DNA from: Haloarcula sp. H-GB4
Lineage (GTDB): Archaea > Halobacteriota > Halobacteria > Halobacteriales > Haloarculaceae
Length of the DNA stretch: 64,000 nt
Reading direction: 5' to 3'
Assembly: GCF_030848575.1 (NCBI RefSeq)
Contig: NZ_JAVDDX010000001.1
Span: forward strand, 558,001 to 622,000
The notes beneath the pieces are model-generated. The model saw nothing but the letters and a program-made list of their open reading frames with translations. It made no database searches and had not been told where the DNA came from. Below, piece by piece: positions 52,976 through 61,745 of the stretch. Position 1 is the stretch's first letter. Every line of letters starts with the position of its first letter. The position numbers and the translations under genes were made by a program.

Positions 52976-54892
52976 TCAGCGGAAGCGGAACGTTTCGAGG
53001 TTCTCCGGCGCGAAGGTCCGGATGTTCTGGTCGTGGTACAGCGACGAAGAGAGGTCCTGTGTCGCGGATTCATCGCCGTGCACGCAGAGGATTTTCTCGG
53101 GCCGGGGGTTCATCGTCTTCACGAAGTTCTCCAGCCCCTGCCGGTCGGCGTGCCCGGAGAAGCCGTCGACCGTTCCGACGGTCATCTCCAGCGGAACCTT
53201 CTCGCTGCGTCCCTTGCCGCCGACGGGCACCTCGTCGATGCCGCGCTGGATTCGCTTGCCGAGCGTTCCCTGTGCCTGATAGCCAACGAAGGTGAGCGTC
53301 GAATCCGGGTCGGGGCCGAGCTGTTCGAGCCAGGACATGGCTGGGCCACCGGTGAGCATCCCAGACGTGGAGAGGATGATAGAGGAATCACCGTCGGCAA
53401 TTTCCTCTCGCTCCTCGTCACCGCCGTCGATAGGGTTGAACTGGTCGGCCAGGAACGGATTCTTGTCTTCGTCGAAGATGCGGTCCTGCAGACCGTCACG
53501 GAGATACTCGGGGTAGGTCGTATGGACGGCTGTCGCCTCCCAGATCATCCCGTCGAGGTGGACCGGCATCTCGGGGATATCACCGTTCCGCATCGCCTCT
53601 TCGAGGACGAGCATGAGTTCCTGGGCCCGTCCCACGGCGAAGGTCGGAATGAGGACCTTCCCGTCGCGGTCGTAGGCGTTCTGGATGATCTGTTTGAGCT
53701 TTCGCTCCGAGTCTTCCTGGTCGGTCTGGTAGTCGTTGCGGCCGCCGTAAGTCGACTCTAGCACGAGCGTCTCGACGCGCGGGAAGTCGTTGACCGCGCC
53801 GTCGAACAGGCGCGTGTCGTCGTAGTGGATGTCACCGGAGAAAGCGACGTTGTACAGGCCGTCACCGACGTGGAAGTGACACACCGACGAGCCCAGAATG
53901 TGGCCGGCGTTGTGCAGTGTCAGCTTGATATCGGGCGCGATATCGGTCACGTCGCCGTACTCCAGCGGGATGGTGTGTTTGATCGCCTCACGGACCATCT
54001 CGGAGTCGTACGGCGGGGTGCGGCCGTCGTCCGCGGCGGTATCGAGGTGATCGAGCGTCAGCAGTCCCATCAGGTCCCGCGTCGGCTCGGTACAGTAGAT
54101 GGGGCCGTCGTAGCCGTACTCGAACAGCAGCGGGACCAGTGCTGAGTGGTCGAGATGCGCGTGGGTCAGAACGACAGCGTCGATACCATTGGTTCCAGCC
54201 CCGAACGCCTCCGGAATGTCCAGATACGGCTTCTCGCCGTTCGAGCCGGGCTTGTTGCCACAGTCGATGAGGATTCGCGTGTCCGGCGTCGAGAGGATGA
54301 ACGCGGCGCGACCAACCTCCCGACAGCAGCCTAGCGTCGTAATACGGACGTACTCATCGTCCGACATCGGCTCGCGGTGGATCTGCCGACCCACGCGTTC
54401 GAGGACGTCGCGGCGGTCCTCGCGCTCCTGTTTGAGGAAGTTTCGGACATTCTCGACCGTTGAGGACTCGATGGGTGGCGTCCGAACGACTTCGGGCGTC
54501 CACCCGACCGCCTGCGTGATCTCACGCAGGGTCGAGCCGCGCCGGCCGATGACGACGCCGGGCTTCTGTGCCTGAACGACGACTTCGCCGGTGTCAGCGT
54601 GGAAATTCAGGTCCATGACGCCGGCTTCCTCGGGGATGAGGTCCCGGATTGCCTCTTCGGCCTCGGCTGGCGGGGCCAGTACGTCCGGGTCCGGGCGGAC
54701 CGTGATACGCTTCCGGAGCTTCGATGCGAGCCGGCGAACGAGGTCGCTGTTCGCGGCAAACTCCTTCGGGTCCCGCGTGTATATGACGAGTTCCGGTCCC
54801 TCGTACGTGACATCCGAGACGGAGATACGGCGCGGGACTTCCTCGTCGATCGTTGCCTTCACGTCTTCGAGTTGCTTGTCTACAGTGCTCAT
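52976..54892 (-). CDS. fttA: Archaeal transcription termination factor FttA / aCPSF1 (beta-CASP ribonuclease)
   Basis: A 638-residue protein: two KH domains in residues about 1-170 (including KPGVVIGRRGSTL), then a metallo-beta-lactamase domain with the metal motif THAHLDHSALVP and a GHILGSS site, and a beta-CASP domain ending in TVDGFSGHADRQGLENFV. This is the archaeal CPSF73 homologue that cleaves nascent RNA and triggers termination. Overall length matches the aCPSF1 family. It is divergent from the 160-residue gene at 55158 with a long 265-nt gap holding likely TATA boxes. Confidence 0.95.
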   Translation of the reverse strand: MSTVDKQLEDVKATIDEEVPRRISVSDVTYEGPELVIYTRDPKEFAANSDLVRRLASKLRKRITVRPDPDVLAPPAEAEEAIRDLIPEEAGVMDLNFHADTGEVVVQAQKPGVVIGRRGSTLREITQAVGWTPEVVRTPPIESSTVENVRNFLKQEREDRRDVLERVGRQIHREPMSDDEYVRITTLGCCREVGRAAFILSTPDTRILIDCGNKPGSNGEKPYLDIPEAFGAGTNGIDAVVLTHAHLDHSALVPLLFEYGYDGPIYCTEPTRDLMGLLTLDHLDTAADDGRTPPYDSEMVREAIKHTIPLEYGDVTDIAPDIKLTLHNAGHILGSSVCHFHVGDGLYNVAFSGDIHYDDTRLFDGAVNDFPRVETLVLESTYGGRNDYQTDQEDSERKLKQIIQNAYDRDGKVLIPTFAVGRAQELMLVLEEAMRNGDIPEMPVHLDGMIWEATAVHTTYPEYLRDGLQDRIFDEDKNPFLADQFNPIDGGDEEREEIADGDSSIILSTSGMLTGGPAMSWLEQLGPDPDSTLTFVGYQAQGTLGKRIQRGIDEVPVGGKGRSEKVPLEMTVGTVDGFSGHADRQGLENFVKTMNPRPEKILCVHGDESATQDLSSSLYHDQNIRTFAPENLETFRFR

Positions 54893-55157
54893 AGCTCAAA
54901 ACGGGTCATCCCGGTAGCGGGGCCGTCCACGGCTGGTGCGGGTCGACCTGGTGCCGCGGGATGTACGCTCTCTAATAAAGTCATCAGTTATCGGTGAGTT
55001 GCCTCCGGACGTGGAGAGATGTCCGGAAAACCGTCCTCTATTTCTCAGTATTCCCCTCGCGTTATAAAAGCCTTCGCAATACGGAGGTCGGAACTGTCCC
55101 GCAGTCGCCGCTGTGTGTGCCCACAAACGGTAAGCGGCCGCCACGTGAGACGCCGGC

Positions 55158-55640
55158 ATGCGATTGACACCTGAAACCGTCCGTGAGGAGTACGACTGGG
55201 TCCAGAAACGGGGCGACGACGTTGTCCCGCTAATAAATGAAACGCGAGCCTTCCTCGGTTCCCAGTTTGCTGTCGACGTTGACACGCTCACAGACGACGC
55301 CTATACGGCTGCTATCGACGAGGTGTTCGCCGACGGCGACCGAGCGGTCAACGTCGCCGCGCTGGTTCGCTTGCTCCGAGGCCTGGACGTCACAGGCGAT
55401 TACCCAGGCTTTGTCGTCGACGAACTCCTCGGCCGCGAGCTTGCGGCTATGATCGCCGGTGAGCAACCGCTCCGGCTGCTCGCGGAGGCGACCTTCCACG
55501 TTGCGGACGTACGAACCCACGGTGACGACACGGCCGCCGCGGGTGCCGACGACCTCGATGCCGCGCTTGCGGCGGGGGTCCAGACACGGGTCCCGGGCTG
55601 GCCGTGGCAACAGGCAGAGAGTCCGTTCGCTGTGGAGTGA
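55158..55640 (+). CDS. Haloarchaeal hypothetical protein
   Basis: A 160-residue soluble protein. LTPETVREEYDWVQKRGDDVVPLINETRAFL and LAEATFHVADVRTHGDDTAA suggest an alpha-helical fold; no motif known to me. A TATA-like TTATAAAA is at 55064-55071 (+). It is divergent from fttA and preceded by a 265-nt gap in which I see no other gene. Confidence 0.6.
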   Translation: MRLTPETVREEYDWVQKRGDDVVPLINETRAFLGSQFAVDVDTLTDDAYTAAIDEVFADGDRAVNVAALVRLLRGLDVTGDYPGFVVDELLGRELAAMIAGEQPLRLLAEATFHVADVRTHGDDTAAAGADDLDAALAAGVQTRVPGWPWQQAESPFAVE

Positions 55641-55763
55641 TTCGGCTATCGGATTCGACCCGACTCTGCCGTTCTATACGTGGTACTATCTCACAACATA
55701 TTATTCTGGAAAACAAATATTAGTGTGCATGAAAATCTGGTAACTATACGGACTGTATTACTC

Positions 55764-55919
55764 ATGTTCAGTGAGCAAGTCCCGGGCCAGTGTCCAGAAT
55801 GTGGGTCGGTGAATGTCCAGATAAACAGGGTCGCACCGTCGTCACACGAGCGCGGAGATGACTGGAGCATCCGTGCCGAGTGCCGCGACTGTGACGAGTA
55901 CACAGATTGGTTCGATTAG
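55764..55919 (+). CDS. 51-residue zinc-ribbon mini-protein
   Basis: MFSEQVPGQCPECGSVNVQI followed by an acidic middle and ECRDCDEYTDWFD. Two CxxC motifs (CPEC and CRDC) about 30 residues apart form a rubredoxin-like zinc ribbon. The preceding 55641-55763 gap is AT-rich with promoter-like TATTATTC and AAATATTAG near 55699-55723. Downstream 55920-56098 (179 nt) shows no convincing gene. Function unknown; such mini-proteins are common in haloarchaea. Confidence 0.75.
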   Translation: MFSEQVPGQCPECGSVNVQINRVAPSSHERGDDWSIRAECRDCDEYTDWFD

Positions 55920-56098
55920 GTGCCAGACTGCAACGCTATTCGGATCGGTCGCGGAGGGTCATTCAGGCCGCCGAAGGCATCGCCTCGACAGATGTCTCAT
56001 GCCGAGGCGTTACTCTCGGTGTCCCTCAGCGATCATCACCGACGGATTTCGACCGGTCGAACCCTATCGGGCGTCTGGTCTCAATCGAGCGGAAGCGG

Positions 56099-57157
56099 TC
56101 AGTTACCCGAAAACGAGAACGAGGGCGTCGTCAGGAACGCTGTCTCGTATCCCTCATGACGGGACACCTGTGGCGGGGCGACGACATCGATGCCGACCGA
56201 TGGCTCTTGTACTGCCGTCCCGACGATTGCGCCGTAGTGATACCCGAGTTCGGGGTGGACTGCGGCGGTCAGCGCGTCTTCAAACACTGTCTCGCCGTCG
56301 GCATCCACGGTTCCGTCGAGAGACATCATCGGGAGGGGAACGCGGTTGTATGGCGTCCGAGCTGAGACGGCGAGATACGACTCACCGTCGGCGAGGAACG
56401 CGGCGTCCTGAAGCCACGTAACCGCGTAGACGCCGTCGTTTCCTTTGTCCGTCCCGAGGACCGTTCCGGGCAGCGCCGACACTTCGGGGACCTGCGAGGT
56501 CGGCACCATGTCCATGTTCATCAGGTCGATTGCTGCACGCTCGCCCTGTGAGTCCGGGAACTGCTCAAAGGAGAGCTGGTCGCGGGTGCTCTGTGCGAAA
56601 TCGAATTCGACCGTCGCCTCGCCGGCCTCGTTGAACCGGCCTTCGAGGGCACCCAGTCGGCGTTCACCCATCCCGTTGACGCGGACCGAGAGCTGATAGA
56701 CGCCGTCGCCGTCAAGCGCGTAGTTGTCGCCGTAGTGAAACCCCATGTTCTGGGAGATCATCGGCCACGGAGACTTGTCAGCGACCGTCTCCCCGTCGCG
56801 CTCAACGGTGATTGAGAGGCCGGCGGACACCGGGAGGACCATCTCGGTCTCGGGGTCCCAGACAGTCGCCATCAGGTGAACGCTGTCCTCACTCCGGATG
56901 TCGACCTTTTCGGCCGTCGTCCCAGTGACCGTCCAGAAGCGGTGGGGAAAGGAGTAGCTCAGTCCGACCATGTACTCGCCCGCCTGTGCAATCCCGGCCA
57001 TTCCCATCCCCTCTGCGTGGGTGGGCCGGTACGTGGCGTCGGGGCGGTTCTCGACCAGCGGTGGAGCGCGTGTCGACTGGGAACTCAGCGAACCACACCC
57101 CGCTAGGACTGTCGTGCCGGCGAAACCGGCACTGGCGAGGAACTGTCGTCGATTCAT
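56099..57157 (-). CDS. P19/Tp34-like metal-binding lipoprotein, internally repeated
   Basis: A 352-residue lipoprotein with the Tat/lipobox start MNRRQFLASAGFAGTTVLAGC. Two similar blocks contain a HYG motif: NMGFHYGDNYALDGDGVY near residue 150 and ELGYHYGAIVGTAV near 315. This HYGxN pattern resembles periplasmic P19/Tp34 iron-binding proteins, whose Met/His ligands lie nearby (VHLMATVW, MVPTSQVPE). Probable extracellular divalent metal binding. The partner permease is not in the window. Confidence 0.65.
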   Translation of the reverse strand: MNRRQFLASAGFAGTTVLAGCGSLSSQSTRAPPLVENRPDATYRPTHAEGMGMAGIAQAGEYMVGLSYSFPHRFWTVTGTTAEKVDIRSEDSVHLMATVWDPETEMVLPVSAGLSITVERDGETVADKSPWPMISQNMGFHYGDNYALDGDGVYQLSVRVNGMGERRLGALEGRFNEAGEATVEFDFAQSTRDQLSFEQFPDSQGERAAIDLMNMDMVPTSQVPEVSALPGTVLGTDKGNDGVYAVTWLQDAAFLADGESYLAVSARTPYNRVPLPMMSLDGTVDADGETVFEDALTAAVHPELGYHYGAIVGTAVQEPSVGIDVVAPPQVSRHEGYETAFLTTPSFSFSGN

Positions 57158-57267
57158 GAACCGCCTTTGGGTCCTCGTCTGAAAGACCGTTCTGGTACGG
57201 CGGCCGAATATCGTGGCGGGAACTGGACGGCACAAGACACTTGTTATTGGTCAGCACATTCCGGGAT

Positions 57268-57750
57268 ATGCCCTCCCTAACGCTTCGAGTTGTAGTCCTC
57301 GGTTTCGTCGTCCTGACCGCAGGCTGTTTCGGTGCGCCGTCGCCGGAGTCACCGGCCCCGTCGGAAGCAGCGACGACCGCTCCGTCCCCAACAGGGACCG
57401 TCGAGTTTCGGGACGGTCCGAAGGAACGGCCGAACCGGCCCGCGACGCTGAACGAGTCCTCCGTCCGTGAGTTCGTGTCCGAGTACCAGTACCGGCACGT
57501 CTACAACGGTCTGTGGCAGGGTGAATACACCGAAATGAGCCTCGACTGCCGCGTTGATACTGTTACCGAGCGGTCGTGGGGGTACGATGTCGTCGTCACC
57601 TGTACGGGATCTTCGACGACTGACCCGCCGGCCGGATCAACGGCGACAGAAGGACCGATATCCGACTATTTCACCCAGTCGTACCGCTACAGCGTCAGCG
57701 CCGACGCCCTCACCCGTGAATCAGTCGAGAACCGCGACCCGGTATCCTGA
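57268..57750 (+). CDS. Small lipoprotein
   Basis: A 160-residue protein: signal peptide LTLRVVVLGFVVLTAGC with lipobox, a Pro/Ser/Thr linker (PSPESPAPSEAATTAPSPTG), then a compact region with YQYRHVYNGLWQGEYTEMSLDC and Cys pair C-x..-C. The single domain may be stabilised by a disulfide. It is convergent with the DyP-like gene and divergent from the P19-like gene. Role unknown; location suggests a part of the same surface module. Confidence 0.65.
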   Translation: MPSLTLRVVVLGFVVLTAGCFGAPSPESPAPSEAATTAPSPTGTVEFRDGPKERPNRPATLNESSVREFVSEYQYRHVYNGLWQGEYTEMSLDCRVDTVTERSWGYDVVVTCTGSSTTDPPAGSTATEGPISDYFTQSYRYSVSADALTRESVENRDPVS

Positions 57751-57764
57751 CGACGCCAGAACCG

Positions 57765-59030
57765 TCAGGCTGGATCGGCCGGCGGGAGCGCCCGCAGGTC
57801 ACGTGGCGGGAGCAGGTAGTTCCCACGTCGCGTAACCGTCATGTACTGGAGGATCCCGTTGTTCACCCGCTGGCCGACGGCGGAGTCGTTAGCGACATCT
57901 GTTCCGTTCATCGCCTGTTTCGTCGCGACGAAGTCGGCGATAGAGCGTTGCAGCGCGAGGAAGTGCAGTCCCGCTTCACCGCCGTCGGTCGAATCAAAGT
58001 CCCGGCGGAGAATGGTCGGCGTCCCGTCTTCCCTGACGCGGGACATCTTCTGTGCGTGGCCAACGACACCCTCCCGCCGGCCGCTGTCGACCACATCCTC
58101 GGGGCATTCGCCGGCACCGTTGTCAGTGCCGAGGTTCTCGCCGACGCCTTCAACCTTGTCCTCGGCGGCGTGGGCCGGACAGAACATCTTCGAGACGCGC
58201 TGGTCCCGAGAGTCCTGTTCGTACCACTGCTGGAGTTGCAGCCGGATTTTCGAGAGGTGCTGGGTCGCGCCGCCGGCGAACGGCCCTGAATCGACCGTTA
58301 CCCGGTCCTCGGAGGCCTGGTTCTCCTTGAATCCTGACTTGAAGCCCATGAACAGCGGGGCCTCTTCCGGGACTGGCTCGGAGTCCGGAACCCCGTCGAC
58401 GTCCTGATTCTCGGCGGGCAGACCGGCCCCGACGAATCCCGTCCGGCGCTCCGCCTCGCGCAGCACACCCTCGAAGGTAGCGCTCATCTCGTGGTCGTTT
58501 ACCGTGTCTCGGTTGCCTTTCACCGCTTCCTCGGCTGCAATAACGGCCCGCTCGTCGTCGCTCGCGAGGTGTAGCAGTGCGTCGGGCGTGTCGAGTTCTG
58601 GGTCTTCGAAGGGGGCAAGCGCCATTGGCTCGGGCAGGTCGACGCCGGCTACGTCGGCCTCGAAGCGGTCGAAGTAGGTCGGACTGTACCCGAGCGTGAA
58701 CAGCAGTCCCTCGTTGCTCCACTCGTAGGCCCGTTCGAGGTCTCGAAGCGCAGTCTCGACCTGCTCGCGGTCGGCATCGGCCGGCGTTCCGTCGCCAGTG
58801 TAGTCCAGCAACAAGAGGACGTGGTGGCGCGACAGTCGGTGGTTCCCCGCGTCGTCAGTGGCCAGCGACGCGTCCCAGGCGTGCTGGCGCTCCGGGAGGG
58901 ACGAGGGGTCATCGGTTCCCTTGGGTACCGTTCCCGATCCGCGATCAAGACAGGCGGCCAGTGCCGCGGTGCCGCCGATGGCGACGGCACTCTTGGCGAA
59001 CTCGCGTCGGGAAATGCCGCGTTCAGTCAT
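57765..59030 (-). CDS. DyP-type peroxidase-like Tat lipoprotein with altered GxxDG motif
   Basis: A 421-residue protein exported by Tat (SRREFAKSAVAIGG then AALAAC lipobox). The DyP core is recognisable: FMGFKSGFKENQASEDRV, FAGGATQHLSKIRLQLQQW, GHAQKMSR with likely proximal heme His, ILRRDFD with the distal Arg, and GLHFLALQRSI near the end. The catalytic GxxDG reads GFKSG (229-233), so Asp is Ser. Acts at the outer face, possibly in heme/iron handling as EfeB does. Start MTERGISRR is at 59030. Confidence 0.75.
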   Translation of the reverse strand: MTERGISRREFAKSAVAIGGTAALAACLDRGSGTVPKGTDDPSSLPERQHAWDASLATDDAGNHRLSRHHVLLLLDYTGDGTPADADREQVETALRDLERAYEWSNEGLLFTLGYSPTYFDRFEADVAGVDLPEPMALAPFEDPELDTPDALLHLASDDERAVIAAEEAVKGNRDTVNDHEMSATFEGVLREAERRTGFVGAGLPAENQDVDGVPDSEPVPEEAPLFMGFKSGFKENQASEDRVTVDSGPFAGGATQHLSKIRLQLQQWYEQDSRDQRVSKMFCPAHAAEDKVEGVGENLGTDNGAGECPEDVVDSGRREGVVGHAQKMSRVREDGTPTILRRDFDSTDGGEAGLHFLALQRSIADFVATKQAMNGTDVANDSAVGQRVNNGILQYMTVTRRGNYLLPPRDLRALPPADPA

Positions 59031-59106
59031 CACCCACACTATGGGCTGCCCGTGCAATTGGGTTGTGGTACAAGACTCGAAAGCACCGCTGCCCGCAGAA
59101 ACTGAG

Positions 59107-59610
59107 CTACTCGCTCTCGAACAGCCTGTCAAGTAACCGGGTGAAGCGATCCGACAGGCGGTCGGGGCCCGTGGGCTCCACTGCCGCGAGCAGTTCGACC
59201 GTCAGGTCCGGCCGACAGAGCGCCAGCGTCACTCGTCCCTCGCTCCGGCGCTTTTCGACGATATCGTGCTCGACCAGCCCGCTGAGGTGGTGTTCGAGCG
59301 TGCTCCGTGCGATATCGAGATGGCCGGCCACCTCGCCGGGGCGAGCAGTTTCGCGCTGTATGAGCGTAACAAGAATGTCTCTCGCCGTCTCGCGACGGAG
59401 GAAGGCGATAGCATGGCGCTCCCAGGGGTCAAACGACGACGCGTAGTAGTGTGTACGCCCATTGACCGACTCGCTGTGAACGCGGTCAAGTCTGGCCAGG
59501 TGGTGCTGGACCTGTCCCGTCGCGAGGTCCAGCGCCCGTGTTAGTTCTCGGAAGTGAACGCCCGGATTCGACTCGATATGCTGGTGGATTCTGGCTCTGG
59601 TGTCGCTCAT
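59107..59610 (-). CDS. Two-domain winged-helix transcription regulator
   Basis: A 167-residue DNA-binding protein with two wHTH units: residues about 1-60 (NPGVHFRELTRALDLATGQVQHHLARLDRV) and 75-130 (RPGEVAGHLDIARSTLEHHLSGLVEHDIVEKR). Each contains HHL-type recognition helices. No metal motif is obvious. It precedes the DyP-like gene (76 nt) and is coupled by a 4-nt overlap to the membrane gene, and may regulate this cluster. Confidence 0.8.
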   Translation of the reverse strand: MSDTRARIHQHIESNPGVHFRELTRALDLATGQVQHHLARLDRVHSESVNGRTHYYASSFDPWERHAIAFLRRETARDILVTLIQRETARPGEVAGHLDIARSTLEHHLSGLVEHDIVEKRRSEGRVTLALCRPDLTVELLAAVEPTGPDRLSDRFTRLLDRLFESE

Positions 59611-59942
59611 AGTCCCTCCTCATCGAGGCGTTTCTCGACTGTCCGGGCGTAGTACACTGCACCGAGGACGAGGACGACAAAGACGGTATCGAGCGCGTGT
59701 TCGAGGAGATGGTGAGTCGGTGCTGAAACCACTGAAAACCCCGACAACAGCGCGATGAGCGGGCGGGCAAACAGCGCGGTGAGTGCGAGCGCAATCAGCA
59801 GGTACGCGCGCGTTCCGCGTTGTCGGTACGCGGCCAGGGCGAGCCCACACAGGATTGCTCCGGCTACGGCGGAGAGGACAACGACGGCGACGATATCCCA
59901 GCTCTCAGCGCCGGAGTGCCCCCCAATACTGAGCAGCTTCAT
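59607..59942 (-). CDS. Small three-helix membrane protein (DUF7471-like)
   Basis: A 111-residue membrane protein: DIVAVVVLSAVAGAILCGLALAAY, AYLLIALALTALFARPLIALLS and LDTVFVVLVLGAVYYARTV. The loop SAPTHHLLEHALDT carries several His, which might bind metal or heme. The ATG is at 59942; the longer frame upstream is a shadow. Its stop overlaps the regulator start by 4 nt, pairing a membrane sensor-like protein with a DNA-binding regulator. Confidence 0.75.
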   Translation of the reverse strand: MKLLSIGGHSGAESWDIVAVVVLSAVAGAILCGLALAAYRQRGTRAYLLIALALTALFARPLIALLSGFSVVSAPTHHLLEHALDTVFVVLVLGAVYYARTVEKRLDEEGL

Positions 59943-59993
59943 CAGACCACTACTTCGAAACCACGGTGCCTCAGTCGTTCGGTTTTGCGCGAC

Positions 59994-60000
59994 TTTTTTA
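59994..60000 (+). promoter_or_regulatory. TATA box of ATP-grasp-like gene
   Basis: TTTTTTA lies about 27 nt before ATG 60024, a leaderless promoter in the divergent gap. Confidence 0.5.
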
Positions 60001-60023
60001 TCGGACCGCTGAGACGTGGCGGT

Positions 60024-60746
60024 ATGGACTGCATCGGCTTCATCTGCGAGCCTGAACACCCGGTGTTTGGTGCCGTCGCAGAACGGCTCTCCGCTCGGGG
60101 GTTCGACGTCCAGTTTCTCCGCCCCGGAAACCCGGTGGCCAAAGCCGATATCGACGACCTGGCCGCACTCGTCAATACGACGCTCGGGCCGGAGTCGTTC
60201 AGCGCCCTTCGATACGCTGACAGCGTTGGCGTTGAGACGTGGAACGGGTTCCTGCCGACGACGGCGCTTGCCTGCCGACTTGTCGCCCTGAACGGGTTGG
60301 AACAGGTCGGCTGTAAGGTGCCGACCGTCTGGTTCGAAAAGCCAGAGTGCGATTACATCCCTCGCACCCGCTACTCCTGGGACGGTGTGCCGGCAAATAG
60401 CGACGAGGGCGATTTCTATCAGGCCTGTGTTCGGGAGGAGCCGGTGGAGTACAAGTACTTCGCCGTCAACGACGGCCGCGAAACCCATCTGCGAGCGATT
60501 CAGGTTCGGTCGGAAGTGTCCGGGCTGGACCACGTCATCAGCGAGGAGACTGTTGAGGTGACGCTCGCGGCCCGTGTCCGGGAGTTACTGGACCGCTTCG
60601 GCGCGCGGGCGCTCTGTGTCGAGTTTGTCGAAGGCGAATCACAGTTCTACGCACAGGCTGTCGACCCCGTGCCGGGATTCGCTGGGACGGGGATGGAGCG
60701 CCGCGTCGCCGACTCTATCGCCTCGCTGACAACAATCGGTGCCTGA
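60024..60746 (+). CDS. ATP-grasp/RimK-like protein, short
   Basis: A 240-residue protein. The N-terminus MDCIGFICEPEHPVFGAVAE and NGFLPTTALACRLVALNGLEQVGCKVPTV looks like the pre-ATP-grasp domain of RimK/ITPK enzymes, and EYKYFAVNDGRETHLRAIQVRSE and ALCVEFVEGESQFYAQAVDPVPGF (split at GES) resemble the metal/ATP-binding strands. The segment is shorter than a complete ATP-grasp, so it may be a lineage variant. Substrate unknown. Confidence 0.6.
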   Translation: MDCIGFICEPEHPVFGAVAERLSARGFDVQFLRPGNPVAKADIDDLAALVNTTLGPESFSALRYADSVGVETWNGFLPTTALACRLVALNGLEQVGCKVPTVWFEKPECDYIPRTRYSWDGVPANSDEGDFYQACVREEPVEYKYFAVNDGRETHLRAIQVRSEVSGLDHVISEETVEVTLAARVRELLDRFGARALCVEFVEGESQFYAQAVDPVPGFAGTGMERRVADSIASLTTIGA

Positions 60747-60842
60747 GTGCCGGCGTCGTCAGGGACGTTCGATAATCCTATATCTGGTACCAAGGCACAA
60801 GATTATACAGGCGTACCGACGTGGTAACGACCGGAGCATCAT

Positions 60843-61628
60843 ATGAGCACGTTCGTTCATCTTATCGCGGATTACGGCCCGGCCGACCCGGCCTTCTCAG
60901 AGGTCGTCCACCGTCTCACTGCTGCCAACCCGACGATGACCGTCCAGTCGACCGAGGTCAAGCCGTTCTCGACGGTCGCCACGGGGTTCTGGATCGCGCA
61001 GCTCGGCATCCACAATCCGTCGTTCGACGACCTGTTGATTTACTCGAACACGGCCCCACGAACAACGGAATCGACACCGGAGCGGCCCGACACCGGCGGG
61101 GCGCTCTGTTACCTCGAACTGGACAACGGTGTCCCCGTCGTCGCCGTCGACGCCGGCTACAACCTCTCGTTTATCGCCGACCACGCCACGACCTTCCGTG
61201 AGATCGAACTCCCGGCGGACACGGGCCAGTTCCGCTCGCGGGACGTGTTTCCCCGGCGAGTCGTCGAAATCGCAAATGGGAATCACTCGTCCCTCGGCGT
61301 GGAGCGGTCACTCGACGACGTGCCGGCCCCGCCCGAGTCCGTGGTCTGTCACGTCGACGGCTACGGGAACGTCAAGACCTCGATCCGCCATTCGGCGTTC
61401 GCACCGGGGAGTGACACAGTCACTGTCGAACTCAACGACGAGTCCCATGAAGTCGCCGTCAGAGATGCTGTGTCGAACGTTTCGGAAGGGTCCCTTGCTA
61501 TCGTCCCGGGGTCGGCAGGTGGGGGCGACCCGTATCAGGAACTGTTCCTTCGCGGCGGGTCCGCGGCGTCAGCCTTCGGCAATCCGGAGCCCGGAGATTC
61601 TCTCTCTATTCGGGCGGAACAAGCCTGA
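60843..61628 (+). CDS. SAM hydroxide adenosyltransferase (DUF62 / chlorinase-fluorinase family)
   Basis: A 261-residue protein. The first-domain motif VHLIADYGPADPAFSEVV (usually TDFG..D) and the second-domain HVDGYGNVKTSI (usually IDxFGNxxTN) plus IVPGSAGGGDPYQELF fit this family, which cleaves S-adenosylmethionine to adenosine and methionine with water. It may also be a nucleoside-salvage or stress enzyme. An AGATTATACAGG box is near 60798-60809. Confidence 0.85.
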   Translation: MSTFVHLIADYGPADPAFSEVVHRLTAANPTMTVQSTEVKPFSTVATGFWIAQLGIHNPSFDDLLIYSNTAPRTTESTPERPDTGGALCYLELDNGVPVVAVDAGYNLSFIADHATTFREIELPADTGQFRSRDVFPRRVVEIANGNHSSLGVERSLDDVPAPPESVVCHVDGYGNVKTSIRHSAFAPGSDTVTVELNDESHEVAVRDAVSNVSEGSLAIVPGSAGGGDPYQELFLRGGSAASAFGNPEPGDSLSIRAEQA

Positions 61629-61745
61629 GATCGCCCATACAATGGTCTCGCAGCGCGGAGCAGGGATCGAACTGGTCCGGTCGGCGTGCCAGCGGCTCAC
61701 CACCCTTCGGGGAGTTTATTAGCGCCGTGGGCCACGACACACCTA

